DNA from: Pseudomonadales bacterium
GTDB lineage: Bacteria; Pseudomonadota; Gammaproteobacteria; Pseudomonadales; Ketobacteraceae
Reading direction: 5' to 3'
NCBI GenBank assembly: GCA_002701845.1
Contig: NZXG01000059.1
Span: 1-64,000 of the forward strand
DNA: 64,000 nucleotides
Below, one piece after another: positions 52,334 to 62,856 of this stretch. A model generated the notes under the pieces. That model ran no database searches and was not told the origin of the DNA. It was given only the letters and a program-made list of their open reading frames with translations. Each line of letters begins with the position of its first letter. Position 1 is the stretch's first letter. The translations under genes and the position numbers were made by a program.

Positions 52334-54994
52334 TCACACCCGTAGAGAGCGTGTGCGGCGCAGGGACAGGCCCTTGCCCAGACGGAACTCACTGGCTTTT
52401 ACCGGGGCGGCAAAATAATGGCCCTGGGCGAAGGTACAACCCAGTTGCTCCAGATGCTCCAGAGTTTTCTGGTCCTCCACGCCATGCACCACCAGTTTGA
52501 TGTCCTGCTCCTGACATAACCGAATCAGCAACATCAGCTCGTCGCTGCGGGCGCGGCTGTCCAGCGCGGCCCCCACCCGCTGATCCAGTTTTACTTCGGT
52601 GACCGGCAAGCTGCTGAGATAGCGGTAATTGCTGTAAGCCGCGCCAAATTCATCGATGGTGAGACCCACGCCCATGGCACGGATACTGTTGAGGGATTCC
52701 CGGGTAATGCTGGGATCCTCGATGATGGCCGCTTCCTTGATCTCAAAAGACAACATCTTCGAGGGCATCTGATAGCGCCGCAGTAACATCCCCACCTCTT
52801 CCAGAAACCGCTCCTCCCGCAGACACTTGGGCGACAGGTTGATGGAAAGCCTGACGTCGTTGGTTTTGGGATTGACCGCCGCCAGATAGTAGCGGATGGC
52901 ATGTTCCACCACGCTGACCGTCAGCTCCGCCACAAAGCCACCCACTTCCGCCAGATAAAAGATTTCACTGGGGCTGATTTTCTGCCCCTGCTCCGTATCC
53001 CAGCGGGTGAGAACTTCAATGCCGCAGGCTCGATCACTACGCAGATCATAAACCGGCTGAAAATACAGCGTAATATTACCCTGAGCAATGGCATCCCGCA
53101 GTTGATTGATGAGACTGATATTGCGCTCGCTGTACTGATCAACTGCCTGCATCTGATACTGCTTGCCCAGATTTTTTTGTCGATCCGCCTCCAGCGCGTA
53201 GCAGGCGCGCTGATACAGCGTTGCAAAATGCTCATCGGTTTGGGTGAGTCGGGCCACACCGAACGAAACCCCCGGCTGCAACGCGATACCCTGATACAGA
53301 AACGGTCGCTGCATGGCCCGTTCCACTTCGTCAACGGCGATATTCACCGCCACATCATCCATTGACCGCAATAAAAACGCATAGCGGTCGCCCTCCAATA
53401 CTGCCAGCGGGAGGAACTGATCACTGCTTTCGGTTAAGATCACGACACCGGAAATGCTGCGCAGCACCACACTCAGGCGTTTGGTGGCACGGGTCTGCAA
53501 TTCATTCTTGGCGGCATGACCCAGTTGCTGCTCCACCGCCTCCAGGTTATGCAATTCCGCAAGGACCATGGTTAGCGATTCACCGCTGGCGGCCACCGCC
53601 GCCAGCATCCGCTCGGTGGTCTGCGCCAGAACCTGAGCATTGGGAAAGGTTCGCAGAGTATCCCGCAGGACCTTCTTCTGAATTTGTTCCTCGGTGTGCT
53701 TTAACTCCAGCATGGTCTCCTGCTGACGCACCAGTCCGCGCTGCTTCTGATAACGCTGCTTCTGAATCTGGGAGGCGATACCCAGGGAAAGATTCAGCCC
53801 CAGCAGAACCAGGGTCAGTTCCTTCAGATGCCGGGTCAGATCATTGGTGGGAATCAGCCCCAATTCCGCCATTTGGTACACCGCGTAGCCCAGAGCAAAA
53901 GCGGACCAGCCCACCAGGAAATAACGGCTGGCACGGTCCGATACATTCAGCGCCGCCACCACCGCGGGCCCCAGGAACAGCAAACCACACAACATAAAGC
54001 CGAGGAAAAACCAGGATGGCGCCAGCCAGTGAAATACCGAAACCAGCGCCAACAATAAGCTGCAGCACAAAGCCCCCTGCAACCAGCGATCAATGCTGGG
54101 AAACGCCTGGCGGGTGGCCAGAAACTGACGGGTAAACAGTACCGCCGCCACCAGCGCGGCGCATTTCATCAGGGCGCCGAAGCCAGCCCAGGACCAGGTG
54201 GGCAAAGGCTGCTCCAGAGCGTTTAAAAACCCCTCGGTGTACGCGGTCACCAGCAGGCTGCACCCCAAAAAGGCCGCCAGGTACAGATACATGGGCTGAC
54301 GCAGGGACAGGGCCAAAAACAAATTGTAGAAAATCAGCGCCGCCAGCCCGCCGAACAGGATACCCCACCCGGGCAGGGTCTGCCGCTTGTGCAGCAGGTA
54401 AGCCTGCTCTTCCCACAACTGAGCCGGTGCACTGACGGCACCGGCACTATTGAGCCGAATATAAAACTGATAGCTGTCACCCGGGTTGAGGTCCAGCGGG
54501 TATACCAGGTAGCGATCCTCCACCGCATCCAGCGCCCGGAACACAGGCTCCTGGTGCTGATCACGGCGGCTGATATACAGGGATGAACCCCGCAGATGGG
54601 GATTCTCCACCACCAGCATCCAGTTGGAATGCTCGCGTTCGGGCAGTTCACTTTGCCGGATGCGACCGCGAATCCAGAACACGCGATGTCCCATGGTGTG
54701 AAACAGATTCAGATCACGCAACGGCGAAAAGGCGGAATCGGGCAGGCGAATAATGTCGGTCAGCAGCGCTTCACCAGCGGCGGGATCCGGCGCGATCTCC
54801 AGGTAAGAAGACACATCCAGCTGCTTGGCCCCCAGGCCATTGATCAGGATGGCCAGGCGGGGCCCGGAATCCGGGGCCTCAATCGCCATAGCGAGGGGCA
54901 GGCAGGTTACCCACAGCCACGTCAACAGCCCCCAGACCCAGTATCGAACCCCTGATACTGCCCCCCTGGGACGGTTGCAGTTAGCTGGCGGCAT
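52334..54994 (-). CDS. 7TM-sensor protein with degenerate GGDEF and EAL domains
   Basis: About 886 residues from the ATG at 54994; the ORF track begins 45 codons earlier and the true start is uncertain because neither has a good ribosome site. Order: signal/anchor (VWGLLTWLWVTCLPLAMA), a 7TMR-DISM extracellular domain (LNLFHTMGHRVFWIRGRIRQSELPE), seven membrane helices, a coiled-coil linker (QKQRGLVRQQETMLELKHTEEQ), a GGDEF fold whose active loop reads LEGDRYAFLL instead of GGDEF, and an EAL domain. In the EAL domain GIEVLTRW replaces EALLRW, IDEFG replaces the metal-binding IDDFG, and VVHGVED replaces AEGVE. Both enzymatic functions are probably impaired, so a c-di-GMP-binding or regulatory role is more likely than synthesis or hydrolysis. 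Confidence 0.87.
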   Translation of the reverse strand: MPPANCNRPRGAVSGVRYWVWGLLTWLWVTCLPLAMAIEAPDSGPRLAILINGLGAKQLDVSSYLEIAPDPAAGEALLTDIIRLPDSAFSPLRDLNLFHTMGHRVFWIRGRIRQSELPEREHSNWMLVVENPHLRGSSLYISRRDQHQEPVFRALDAVEDRYLVYPLDLNPGDSYQFYIRLNSAGAVSAPAQLWEEQAYLLHKRQTLPGWGILFGGLAALIFYNLFLALSLRQPMYLYLAAFLGCSLLVTAYTEGFLNALEQPLPTWSWAGFGALMKCAALVAAVLFTRQFLATRQAFPSIDRWLQGALCCSLLLALVSVFHWLAPSWFFLGFMLCGLLFLGPAVVAALNVSDRASRYFLVGWSAFALGYAVYQMAELGLIPTNDLTRHLKELTLVLLGLNLSLGIASQIQKQRYQKQRGLVRQQETMLELKHTEEQIQKKVLRDTLRTFPNAQVLAQTTERMLAAVAASGESLTMVLAELHNLEAVEQQLGHAAKNELQTRATKRLSVVLRSISGVVILTESSDQFLPLAVLEGDRYAFLLRSMDDVAVNIAVDEVERAMQRPFLYQGIALQPGVSFGVARLTQTDEHFATLYQRACYALEADRQKNLGKQYQMQAVDQYSERNISLINQLRDAIAQGNITLYFQPVYDLRSDRACGIEVLTRWDTEQGQKISPSEIFYLAEVGGFVAELTVSVVEHAIRYYLAAVNPKTNDVRLSINLSPKCLREERFLEEVGMLLRRYQMPSKMLSFEIKEAAIIEDPSITRESLNSIRAMGVGLTIDEFGAAYSNYRYLSSLPVTEVKLDQRVGAALDSRARSDELMLLIRLCQEQDIKLVVHGVEDQKTLEHLEQLGCTFAQGHYFAAPVKASEFRLGKGLSLRRTRSLRV

Positions 54995-55401
54995 CCGAAT
55001 CCCAGTGGCGGCAGGTAAAAAAGCAATGCATAAGGAAATAAAACCTGTATTTTGTGAAGCTTGGCCCTTTGCGCTCCCTGTCCCCTTGACGCTGGCCGGA
55101 TTCCTTGGCATTACATCTTTACTGTACACCGCCAGAGCTCGACTCCGGCGCCGTAATCATGTCATTCAAAATAGGCTTAGGTTAATGATTTGTCTATTTT
55201 TTTCCGGATTTTTACCGGAAACACCGAGCCCTGATTATTATTTGAACAAGCTCACATTTGAGCATTCAACCTGTTGAAAGTTAAAGTTATTGCCAAATCA
55301 GCCGAGAACCTAAGAGAACCTCTGGACATTTCTAAGCGGTTCCCTGTATATGGGATGAATGGATTTCAGCCATATTCGTTCATTTTGCGAGGGCTGCCGT
55401 C

Positions 55402-55710
55402 ATGCTGTTGATGCCAAGAATCCACCGTCGTCCCATAGAGCGGCTGAAGTCAAACCGTTCAATCAAAGTGCATTCCACGGAACCCAGCAAACCCCTGGAC
55501 CCCCATGAGAAACCCAAATTCATGGAGCGCCGCGGGCTGCGGGAACGACGCCGGCGGCAGGTTCCGGTGGCGGTGGAGCGGCGCCGCCAGGACCGCCGCA
55601 ACGCCCACCGCCGGCTGCGTCCGGAAATCCGCTCACTGCTGGAGAACTCCGGCACCAATAATGCCGCCACCCGGCCCCGGGGCGGTTTATACATTGACGA
55701 GGATGTGTAA
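55402..55710 (+). CDS. Arginine-rich small protein, unknown function
   Basis: A 102-residue protein with 23 arginines. It has a central cluster FMERRGLRERRRRQVPVAVERRRQDRRN and ends GGLYIDEDV. The ERR...VPV..ERR..DRR spacing is reminiscent of short linkers found before PilZ domains and in small basic proteins next to pili and motility genes, but no PilZ domain follows here. GAGG lies about 10 bp before the ATG. It stands alone between the degenerate GGDEF-EAL gene and mdh. Coding is supported by the start site and clean codon use rather than by homology. Confidence 0.55.
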   Translation: MLLMPRIHRRPIERLKSNRSIKVHSTEPSKPLDPHEKPKFMERRGLRERRRRQVPVAVERRRQDRRNAHRRLRPEIRSLLENSGTNNAATRPRGGLYIDEDV

Positions 55711-55858
55711 ACCCGGCCCTTCCCAGCGGCACTTCGGCTGCCGTTCGCACCGCTGTCACCCCCCAGAAATGCCCACCCTGCTGGATAAATCATTGGTATT
55801 TGCCGCCTCAGATGCATAAAATTGTGCGTCTTTAACAGGATGACAGGAGCTCAAACCA

Positions 55859-56839
<981 letters not shown>

Positions 56840-56862
56840 CCGGGTGCTGAACCGCCAAACCC

Positions 56863-56890
56863 AAAAAAACCGGCGCCTGCCGGTTTTTTT
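56863..56890. terminator. Bidirectional intrinsic terminator between mdh and rraA
   Basis: AAAAAAACCGG / CCGGTTTTTTT with loop CGCCTG, symmetrical so that it can end mdh from the left and the rraA transcript from the right. Confidence 0.92.
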
Positions 56891-56913
56891 GAGGTCCTGT
56901 GTCAACTGTTGCC

Positions 56914-57405
56914 CTACTCGGGCATCGACAACGGTTCTGGGGCGACAATGACGCCATTGTTGTCCGCGTAAACATACTCGCCGGGATGAAAACAGACACC
57001 ACCGAAGGTCACCGGAATGTTCAAGTCCCCCCGTCCCTGGCGCTTGCTTTTGATGGGAATGGTGCGCAACGCCTGTACCCCCAGGTCAGTCTGACGAATT
57101 TCATCCACGTCCCGAATGCAACCGTAGATGATCAATCCGGCCCATTGATTTTGCGCGGCCTTTTCCGCCAGCATATCGCCCAACAGCGCACAACGCAGGG
57201 AGCCACCACCGTCCACCACCAGGACCCGCCCGGCACCGGGCAGCCCCACCTGTTCCTTCACCAGCGAATTATCCTCGTGACATTTCACCGTCACGATTTC
57301 ACCACCGAATGTGGACCGGCCGCCGTAGTTGGTGAACAGGGGTTCCACCACCCGGACCCGGTCCGGATGCGCATCGCATAAATCGGGAGTTATGATTTTC
57401 ACCAT
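56914..57405 (-). CDS. rraA: Ribonuclease E activity regulator RraA
   Basis: A 163-residue RraA-like protein that binds RNase E and lowers its activity; some relatives are instead aldolases. The ATG at 57405 has a GAGG site; the ORF-track start is three codons further up. Typical segments: [57 protein letters not shown] and [10 protein letters not shown]. It is the last of three minus-strand genes after a kinase and an NAD(P)-binding protein. Confidence 0.93.
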   Translation of the reverse strand: MVKIITPDLCDAHPDRVRVVEPLFTNYGGRSTFGGEIVTVKCHEDNSLVKEQVGLPGAGRVLVVDGGGSLRCALLGDMLAEKAAQNQWAGLIIYGCIRDVDEIRQTDLGVQALRTIPIKSKRQGRGDLNIPVTFGGVCFHPGEYVYADNNGVIVAPEPLSMPE

Positions 57406-57410
57406 GGACC

Positions 57411-58100
57411 TCACTGCCTGGTTTCAGCCTGAGTTGCCAGTTTAACAATTTGATCGTGGTGGTAAACCTCAACCAACGCCCGGGATTCGACGCGGCTGAG
57501 ACTGACCAGACAGTCGTTAACCATGGCCTGGGCCACCTGCTCCGCGGGAATGGCCTGATAGGCACTCAGAGGCCCCTGCAACAGGGGATTGAACCATGGC
57601 GCCAGATGGGCACCGGCCATTTCCGCCAGACGCATCTCGCCGCGCTCCCCCAACAGCAATGAGGGCCGGAATAGGGCCAGCTTTGGATACTCCAGCGCTC
57701 GTAATTGCGCCTCCAGCTCCCCCTTTACCCGGGAATAGAAAAACACTGAACGCCGGGATGCACCCACCGCCGAGACCAGCCCAAACAGCCGGGCGGAGTG
57801 CGCCCGCCCCAGTCGCGCAGCGTCCAGACAATACTGATAATCCACCCGGCGAAAATTCTCCCGGCTGCCGGCCTGCTTGATGGTGGTACCCAGGCAACAG
57901 AGGATCGCATCCACCGCGAACAGCTCGGGGTATTCATCCAATCGATCGAAATCCACCAGGACATTGCTCAACCTTTGATCCTTCAGTGGTAGCGTGCGCC
58001 GGGTTGGCGCCACCACTTCCTGAACCTGATCCCGGTTCAACAGCTGAGTCAGGCAATGGCGACCAATGAGGCCAGTGGCCCCCAACAACATCACTTTCAT
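57411..58100 (-). CDS. NAD(P)-binding Rossmann-fold protein (atypical SDR)
   Basis: A 229-residue protein of the atypical SDR/HIM1-like group. The nucleotide motif is [18 protein letters not shown] at the very N-terminus, followed by [16 protein letters not shown] and the [14 protein letters not shown] segment with the Tyr and Lys of the SDR pair. The function is not known; relatives include proteins that act as NADPH sensors. It overlaps the kinase stop codon by 4 bp (ATGA) and is 5 bp ahead of rraA, so all three are coupled. Confidence 0.87.
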   Translation of the reverse strand: MKVMLLGATGLIGRHCLTQLLNRDQVQEVVAPTRRTLPLKDQRLSNVLVDFDRLDEYPELFAVDAILCCLGTTIKQAGSRENFRRVDYQYCLDAARLGRAHSARLFGLVSAVGASRRSVFFYSRVKGELEAQLRALEYPKLALFRPSLLLGERGEMRLAEMAGAHLAPWFNPLLQGPLSAYQAIPAEQVAQAMVNDCLVSLSRVESRALVEVYHHDQIVKLATQAETRQ

Positions 58101-60352
58101 GTTATGCCCCTTGCCCGCCGGCGATCGGTGACGTCTGCGCCCTGGGCGCTTTCAGTGGCCCCCAGCCATCGCCGCAGCTTAGCACCGAGCTCGTCCAGAT
58201 TCACCGGTTTGGCCAGATAATCATCCATCCCTGCCGCCAGACAGCGCTGCTGCTCGCCCTCCACCACACTGGCGGTCATGGCCACGATGGGGATACGCGA
58301 CCGCTCAGTGGATTCCTCCTGTTCCCGCCAGGCCCGGGTGGCCTCATAACCGTCCATCACCGGCATCACACAATCCATCAATATGAGGTCAAAGTTCTGC
58401 TGCTGTAACAACCCCAAAGCCTCTTTACCATTAACCACCGACGTCACCGGATACCCCAGCTTATCAAGCATGCCCTTGGCCACCATCTGGTTGACCACGT
58501 TGTCTTCCACCAGCAGTATCCGGTGCCGGGTCTGCGGCGTCGCAGCGGCATCACCACGCTCCGCAGGCTCCGCCGGCTGCAGGCCATAACAGCGCAGCAA
58601 CGCCTGGTACAGCTTTTCAAAAGTCACCGGTTTGCTTAACCATTCCGCCGTCAGTTGTTGCTCCAGCCCGCCGCGCATGGCGTCGGCACGCTGCGCCAGT
58701 GATGACAGCAGGACCAGCCGGGGCTGCACGCTGATGGTGGCATCCCGCTGCAGATCGACCAGCCATTCCAGGGCCATGGGCTGTTGCAAAGACAGATTCA
58801 CAAACATCAAGTCATAGGGGCGTTGCGCCGCAGCCGCCTCCGGTACCAGGTCAGCGGCCTGAGCCGGCTCCCGTACCGACTCTATCATCATGTCCAGACT
58901 GTCCAGCTTGGCCACCAGGGCTTCCATCACCCCACCCCGGGCGCCGACCACGAGCGCGCGCAAGTGCAGGAGCTCTTTGTGCAAGCTCCCCTTCTCCGCC
59001 TGCTGGGTGGTGCCGCGCAGCTGCACCGTAAACCAGAATTCGGTGCCCCGCTCATTGCTCTGAAAGCCAATCTTCCCGTTCATGCACTCCACCAGCCCTT
59101 TGCTGATGGCGAGCCCCAGGCCGGTACCGGAATGGGCCTGCGGACTGTGTTGATGGGCACTGGCAAAAGCCTCGAACAAATGGTTTTGTAATTCCGGGGC
59201 GATGCCCTTGCCGTTATCCTTGACGCTGATCCGCAGTTCAAGCCGGGACTCAGACACCTTCTGACTGGTCACCGCCAGTATGATATCGTCGCCCTGGCTG
59301 TACTTGATGGCATTGGATACCAGATTTTCAATCAACTGGGCCAGCCGGGCGCTGTCCCCCTTGACCCGCACCGGCAGATCCGGGGCATAACGACAATTGA
59401 GCTCCATGCCCCGGTCGTGGGCCCGGGGCCCCAACAGCTCCAATGACTGATCAATGCAACGTTTGATGTTGAACACGTTTTCCTGGAGCTGTACCTGACC
59501 CGAACTGATGCGGGAAAAGTCGACGATGTCATCGATCAGGCTCAGTAGGCTGGCGCCGGATTGTGCCGCCAGGGTCTGCAGCTCCCGCTGTTGCGGACTG
59601 AGTTCGGTATCGTCCAGCAAAGCCAGCATCCCAAGCACATTGTTCATTGGCGTGCGGATTTCGTGGGTAATATGGGAGAGAAACTCGGTCTTAAACTGAC
59701 TGGCGTGATTGGCGGCGTTGGCGGCCTGGGCCAGATCCCCGGCTTTACGTTGCAATTCCCGGGTGACCTGGGCCGTCTCCCAATAGCGATGCATGATAAT
59801 CCGGGATTGACGCCACAACATCACCAGCATGATCAGCAATGCCACCGCAATGGTAAGCCCCCGCAAATCCCCCACCAGCACATAAGCCAGCAACGGTGGC
59901 ATCAGCCCGCAACCGAGCCGCAAGGTATTGCGTTGGTGATAGGGAGACCATTCCACGTTGTTTAGGGCGCAGAGACCCACCATATAGAGCGTCACCAGGA
60001 AACTGCTCATCCCCAGCTTGTCTGCCAGGATCACAGCGGCGCTGAACAGCCCCATGCCCAGGGCGGCGGCAATCTGGGACAGAATAAACCCGGTGCGCCA
60101 GCGACCGGGACCGGCGCCATACGCGGTATCGAAGCGGATGACCAGAGTGAATTGCAGCGCGGACAACGCCAGGATCAGCAAGCCCGCGGCGGTGGCAATG
60201 CGGGGATGACTGCCATAATAACCACCGACGGTGGCCACAAACAGGAACAGCAACAGGTTGGCAACCCCGAACAACCGGCTCTGTACCGCCAGGTTTACGT
60301 CAACCCGGCGCAGTATCTTCCGATCCCTGAACAGCTTCTGATCCAATGCCAT
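58097..60352 (-). CDS. Membrane hybrid histidine kinase
   Basis: A 751-residue sensor. The N-terminal ~200 residues carry about six membrane helices without a sizeable periplasmic domain. It continues with a short coiled linker, HisKA (FLSHITHEIRTPMNNVLGML with the phospho-His), HATPase (IENLVSNAIKYSQGDD; VKDNGKGIAPELQNHLF; GTGLGLAISKGLVE), then a receiver-like domain where the phospho-Asp position reads YDLMFVNLSLQQPM (Asn instead of Asp), and a complete receiver (RILLVEDNVVNQMVAKGM; FDLILMDCVMPVMDGYEATR). There is no HPt domain, so a separate phosphotransfer protein must exist. No DNA-binding partner regulator is encoded nearby. It leads the operon with the NAD(P)-binding gene and rraA. Confidence 0.92.
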   Translation of the reverse strand: MALDQKLFRDRKILRRVDVNLAVQSRLFGVANLLLFLFVATVGGYYGSHPRIATAAGLLILALSALQFTLVIRFDTAYGAGPGRWRTGFILSQIAAALGMGLFSAAVILADKLGMSSFLVTLYMVGLCALNNVEWSPYHQRNTLRLGCGLMPPLLAYVLVGDLRGLTIAVALLIMLVMLWRQSRIIMHRYWETAQVTRELQRKAGDLAQAANAANHASQFKTEFLSHITHEIRTPMNNVLGMLALLDDTELSPQQRELQTLAAQSGASLLSLIDDIVDFSRISSGQVQLQENVFNIKRCIDQSLELLGPRAHDRGMELNCRYAPDLPVRVKGDSARLAQLIENLVSNAIKYSQGDDIILAVTSQKVSESRLELRISVKDNGKGIAPELQNHLFEAFASAHQHSPQAHSGTGLGLAISKGLVECMNGKIGFQSNERGTEFWFTVQLRGTTQQAEKGSLHKELLHLRALVVGARGGVMEALVAKLDSLDMMIESVREPAQAADLVPEAAAAQRPYDLMFVNLSLQQPMALEWLVDLQRDATISVQPRLVLLSSLAQRADAMRGGLEQQLTAEWLSKPVTFEKLYQALLRCYGLQPAEPAERGDAAATPQTRHRILLVEDNVVNQMVAKGMLDKLGYPVTSVVNGKEALGLLQQQNFDLILMDCVMPVMDGYEATRAWREQEESTERSRIPIVAMTASVVEGEQQRCLAAGMDDYLAKPVNLDELGAKLRRWLGATESAQGADVTDRRRARGIT

Positions 60353-60441
60353 GCTGAGTCGACCCTGGCCAAACGTACCCCATTATAGCCCGTTACCCGG
60401 TTAACATCAGTACCCGCCAATGGCCTCGGCCACAAGGCGCA

Positions 60442-61839
60442 CTAGTAGTAGAAGGTCAAAGTGGCCTGAATGTAGTCGTCGCTCTCGATAATGCTTATTT
60501 TGCGACTGGGATCCGCCATGCTCTGCAGTTGCTGTAGCACATCCACCCCGAACTGATCATCGAAAATGATATCGATGCCTTCCTCTTGTAACAGCCCCAC
60601 CAGGAAATCGAAGACTTCATTGTAAGCAAAGGCATCCTCGTCGAACACCGGTGAGCTCAACAGATCCGCTATGATTTCGGCGTTGGTGTCATCCACTTCC
60701 ACCCGGCCCCGCTCCAATACGGAAACCGCTTCAATCTCCAGGAACAGATTGGCATTGATCCGGCGCTCGAATTCCACTGACACCACTTTTTCCTCGGTAT
60801 CCGGATCCCACAGAATGCCCCCCAGAATACTGGTGTCGAATTCGTCGTTAAAATTAAAACGGCCGCCAAAGCCCACATCGTGCTCAAGATAACCGGGGGC
60901 GGATCCATCGCGGGAATCGCGCATGAATTCAGTAATACTGGTGATATCGATGTTGCTGCCAAATACTCCGTAAAAGCTGTACTCAACGCCGGCAACCGCC
61001 GCCCAGTAGTCCTCCCGCTGACTGCGGGCGCCCACGGCTTCCAGCTTCACCGCCCAGCCCTCGTAGAGATACTCCAGCTCCAGGCCCAGTTGATCCTTAT
61101 GCTGATAGTTGGGCACCAACATCGGGTTGCTCAGATCGTAATTAAACGAAAACCAGGGATCACGGTCCACGCCGGAAAACCAGGACAACGCCATATCCAC
61201 GTAGTCATTCAGGGGCCGTTGCCAGCGCACTGCAAAGTCCACATCGTTCTGGCCGGTGTCGGAGCTGTAGCGGGCGGCGTCGCTGTCGATGGGCAGGGGG
61301 GAACGCAGCCGTCCATCCGGCCCGGGAAACGTTTGTTCCCGGAAACCCAGCAGCAAATAAAAATCGAACAGACCCCAGTCATGCACCAGGGACAGATTGA
61401 TCATCGGCTGACCCAGCTTCTCGTCATCGTCATCCACCAGGTCTTCCTGATTGATCACGTCCACCAGGTTGATAAATTCGGTTTTACCCCAGAATACCCG
61501 GGTAATCCCCGAGCGCAGCTCCCAACTGTCTCCCACATGAATCCACAGCGCCTCGCGGATATCGAAATGCGTGCGCTCGGAGTCCTCACTGTCAAGGATC
61601 AGGTAGGGGTAAAAAGTGAAGAGATCGTCGCCGTCGTTCCAGGAGGTAAAATACTCGGCCCCCAACCGCAGCGCCACGTCGTGCTGACTTTGGCCAAATT
61701 CGCCCGGATCTTTGAAATAGCGATATTCGACGCCGGTTTCCCCACGCCATTCACCCTGCTCCAGAAAAGTCTCAAGAAAGGCAAACGCCGGGGAACTGAT
61801 CAGGAGCGCTACCAGCCCCGCGAAAGTAATTCTTATCAT
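60442..61839 (-). CDS. Predicted outer-membrane barrel protein (DUF1302-like)
   Basis: A protein of about 465 residues with a signal peptide (ITFAGLVALLISSPAFA). I prefer the ATG at 61839, because the GTG at 61851 in the ORF track lacks a ribosome site. The body is rich in aromatic and acidic beta strands (WRGETGVEYRYFKDPGEFGQSQ, LRLGAEYFTSWNDGDDLFTFYPYLIL), and the terminal strand ends ATLTFYY, fitting a BamA-inserted barrel. Such proteins accompany outer-membrane lipoprotein-sorting proteins and RND/MMPL exporters; the partner lipoprotein-sorting gene is upstream on the same strand, but no exporter gene is present in the window. The substrate is unknown. Confidence 0.78.
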   Translation of the reverse strand: MIRITFAGLVALLISSPAFAFLETFLEQGEWRGETGVEYRYFKDPGEFGQSQHDVALRLGAEYFTSWNDGDDLFTFYPYLILDSEDSERTHFDIREALWIHVGDSWELRSGITRVFWGKTEFINLVDVINQEDLVDDDDEKLGQPMINLSLVHDWGLFDFYLLLGFREQTFPGPDGRLRSPLPIDSDAARYSSDTGQNDVDFAVRWQRPLNDYVDMALSWFSGVDRDPWFSFNYDLSNPMLVPNYQHKDQLGLELEYLYEGWAVKLEAVGARSQREDYWAAVAGVEYSFYGVFGSNIDITSITEFMRDSRDGSAPGYLEHDVGFGGRFNFNDEFDTSILGGILWDPDTEEKVVSVEFERRINANLFLEIEAVSVLERGRVEVDDTNAEIIADLLSSPVFDEDAFAYNEVFDFLVGLLQEEGIDIIFDDQFGVDVLQQLQSMADPSRKISIIESDDYIQATLTFYY

Positions 61840-61926
61840 AAAAGCCGACACCCCAGCGCCCGCCTACCAGGGTAGTACGGACGCAATACTCAAGGGTTCA
61901 CCGCCACCAGAAACTGCGGGCAGTGA

Positions 61927-62736
61927 TCAGTAACGAGCTCGTTTCAAACTGTTTTTATTAAAATCAGAATCGCTGAGGCTCGTATCGAATTCGATATTGG
62001 TCTGCTTCAATACGGTGCTGCGTCCAGTCTGATGATTGACCATCAGCAACTCCTCCGGGCGCCAGAACTTATCCTTATACTGCTTAAAGCCTGACGCGGT
62101 CATGGTTTTCAGATGGCTCTTCTTGCGATCGTAAAACTCGGCTTTCACGGTGCGGTAATGCTCCTTGTCGACCCAGGTGACAATTCGGGTATAGCCGGAG
62201 TTTTCATCTTTGGGATAGCTTTCCACCACGTAACACTCGAGTCCGTCATGGCAGGGCTCGTCGCGCAGATACTTATAGGTATAGTCTTCGAGAGACTGAC
62301 CGCCGATGTCCTCGAACGAAAATTCACTGCCCATAAAGGGACCGGATTTTTTGCTGGAGGCGATCTTTTTCACCCGCTTCAGCGCCGGCAGATATAACCA
62401 CTGATCGTCATCCCGGTTTTTGTGCTGATGAGTCAGTAGCGCGGTTCCCGCCTGATCCCGGGGGGACAGAAAGACCATCAGTGATTTGTCGCCCTCTTCA
62501 CCTTTGCCTTCCAGGTTCTTGGTGGACATTTCCCGTTCACTGGTGGCCTCTTGTTTGTTCTTCAGAATCATCAGCATGTCAGACTCGGAATCGCCGTAAC
62601 CTTCGTCCTGATCTTCCGCAGCCTTGAAAATATTGTAGCCCTTTTCTTCCGGGGTCTCGGCTTGCGCGGTGGCCACACCCAACAGGGCCAGCAGTGCAAT
62701 GGCGGTGAATGATTTTTTATTTTTCATGTATTTCAT
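61927..62736 (-). CDS. Outer membrane lipoprotein-sorting protein
   Basis: A 269-residue periplasmic protein of the LolA/LolB-like superfamily used with MMPL-type RND pumps. The ATG at 62736 has a GAGGA site 10 bases upstream, and gives a signal peptide (KKSFTAIALLALLGVATAQA). Family features: EEKGYNIFKAAEDQDEGYGDSESDM, QWLYLPALKRVKKIASSKKSGPFMGSEFSFED, and YTRIVTWVDKEHYRTVKAEFYD. It is 87 bp upstream of the barrel gene and likely co-transcribed. Confidence 0.87.
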   Translation of the reverse strand: MKYMKNKKSFTAIALLALLGVATAQAETPEEKGYNIFKAAEDQDEGYGDSESDMLMILKNKQEATSEREMSTKNLEGKGEEGDKSLMVFLSPRDQAGTALLTHQHKNRDDDQWLYLPALKRVKKIASSKKSGPFMGSEFSFEDIGGQSLEDYTYKYLRDEPCHDGLECYVVESYPKDENSGYTRIVTWVDKEHYRTVKAEFYDRKKSHLKTMTASGFKQYKDKFWRPEELLMVNHQTGRSTVLKQTNIEFDTSLSDSDFNKNSLKRARY

Positions 62737-62856
62737 ATTGTTAGAATTCCTCATCTGGTGATGATCATTGCATATTAACACAGAGTATCAATGCCATATC
62801 AAGCAATACGACCACAAAGTCACTAATTGGTTGCGGGCAAACGGCATCCCCGAAGG

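Noticed and set aside
55193-55221. TTTCCGG...CCGGAAA hairpin considered as a terminator
   Set aside because: The T run lies before the stem, not after it, on either strand in the right orientation; no gene ends there.
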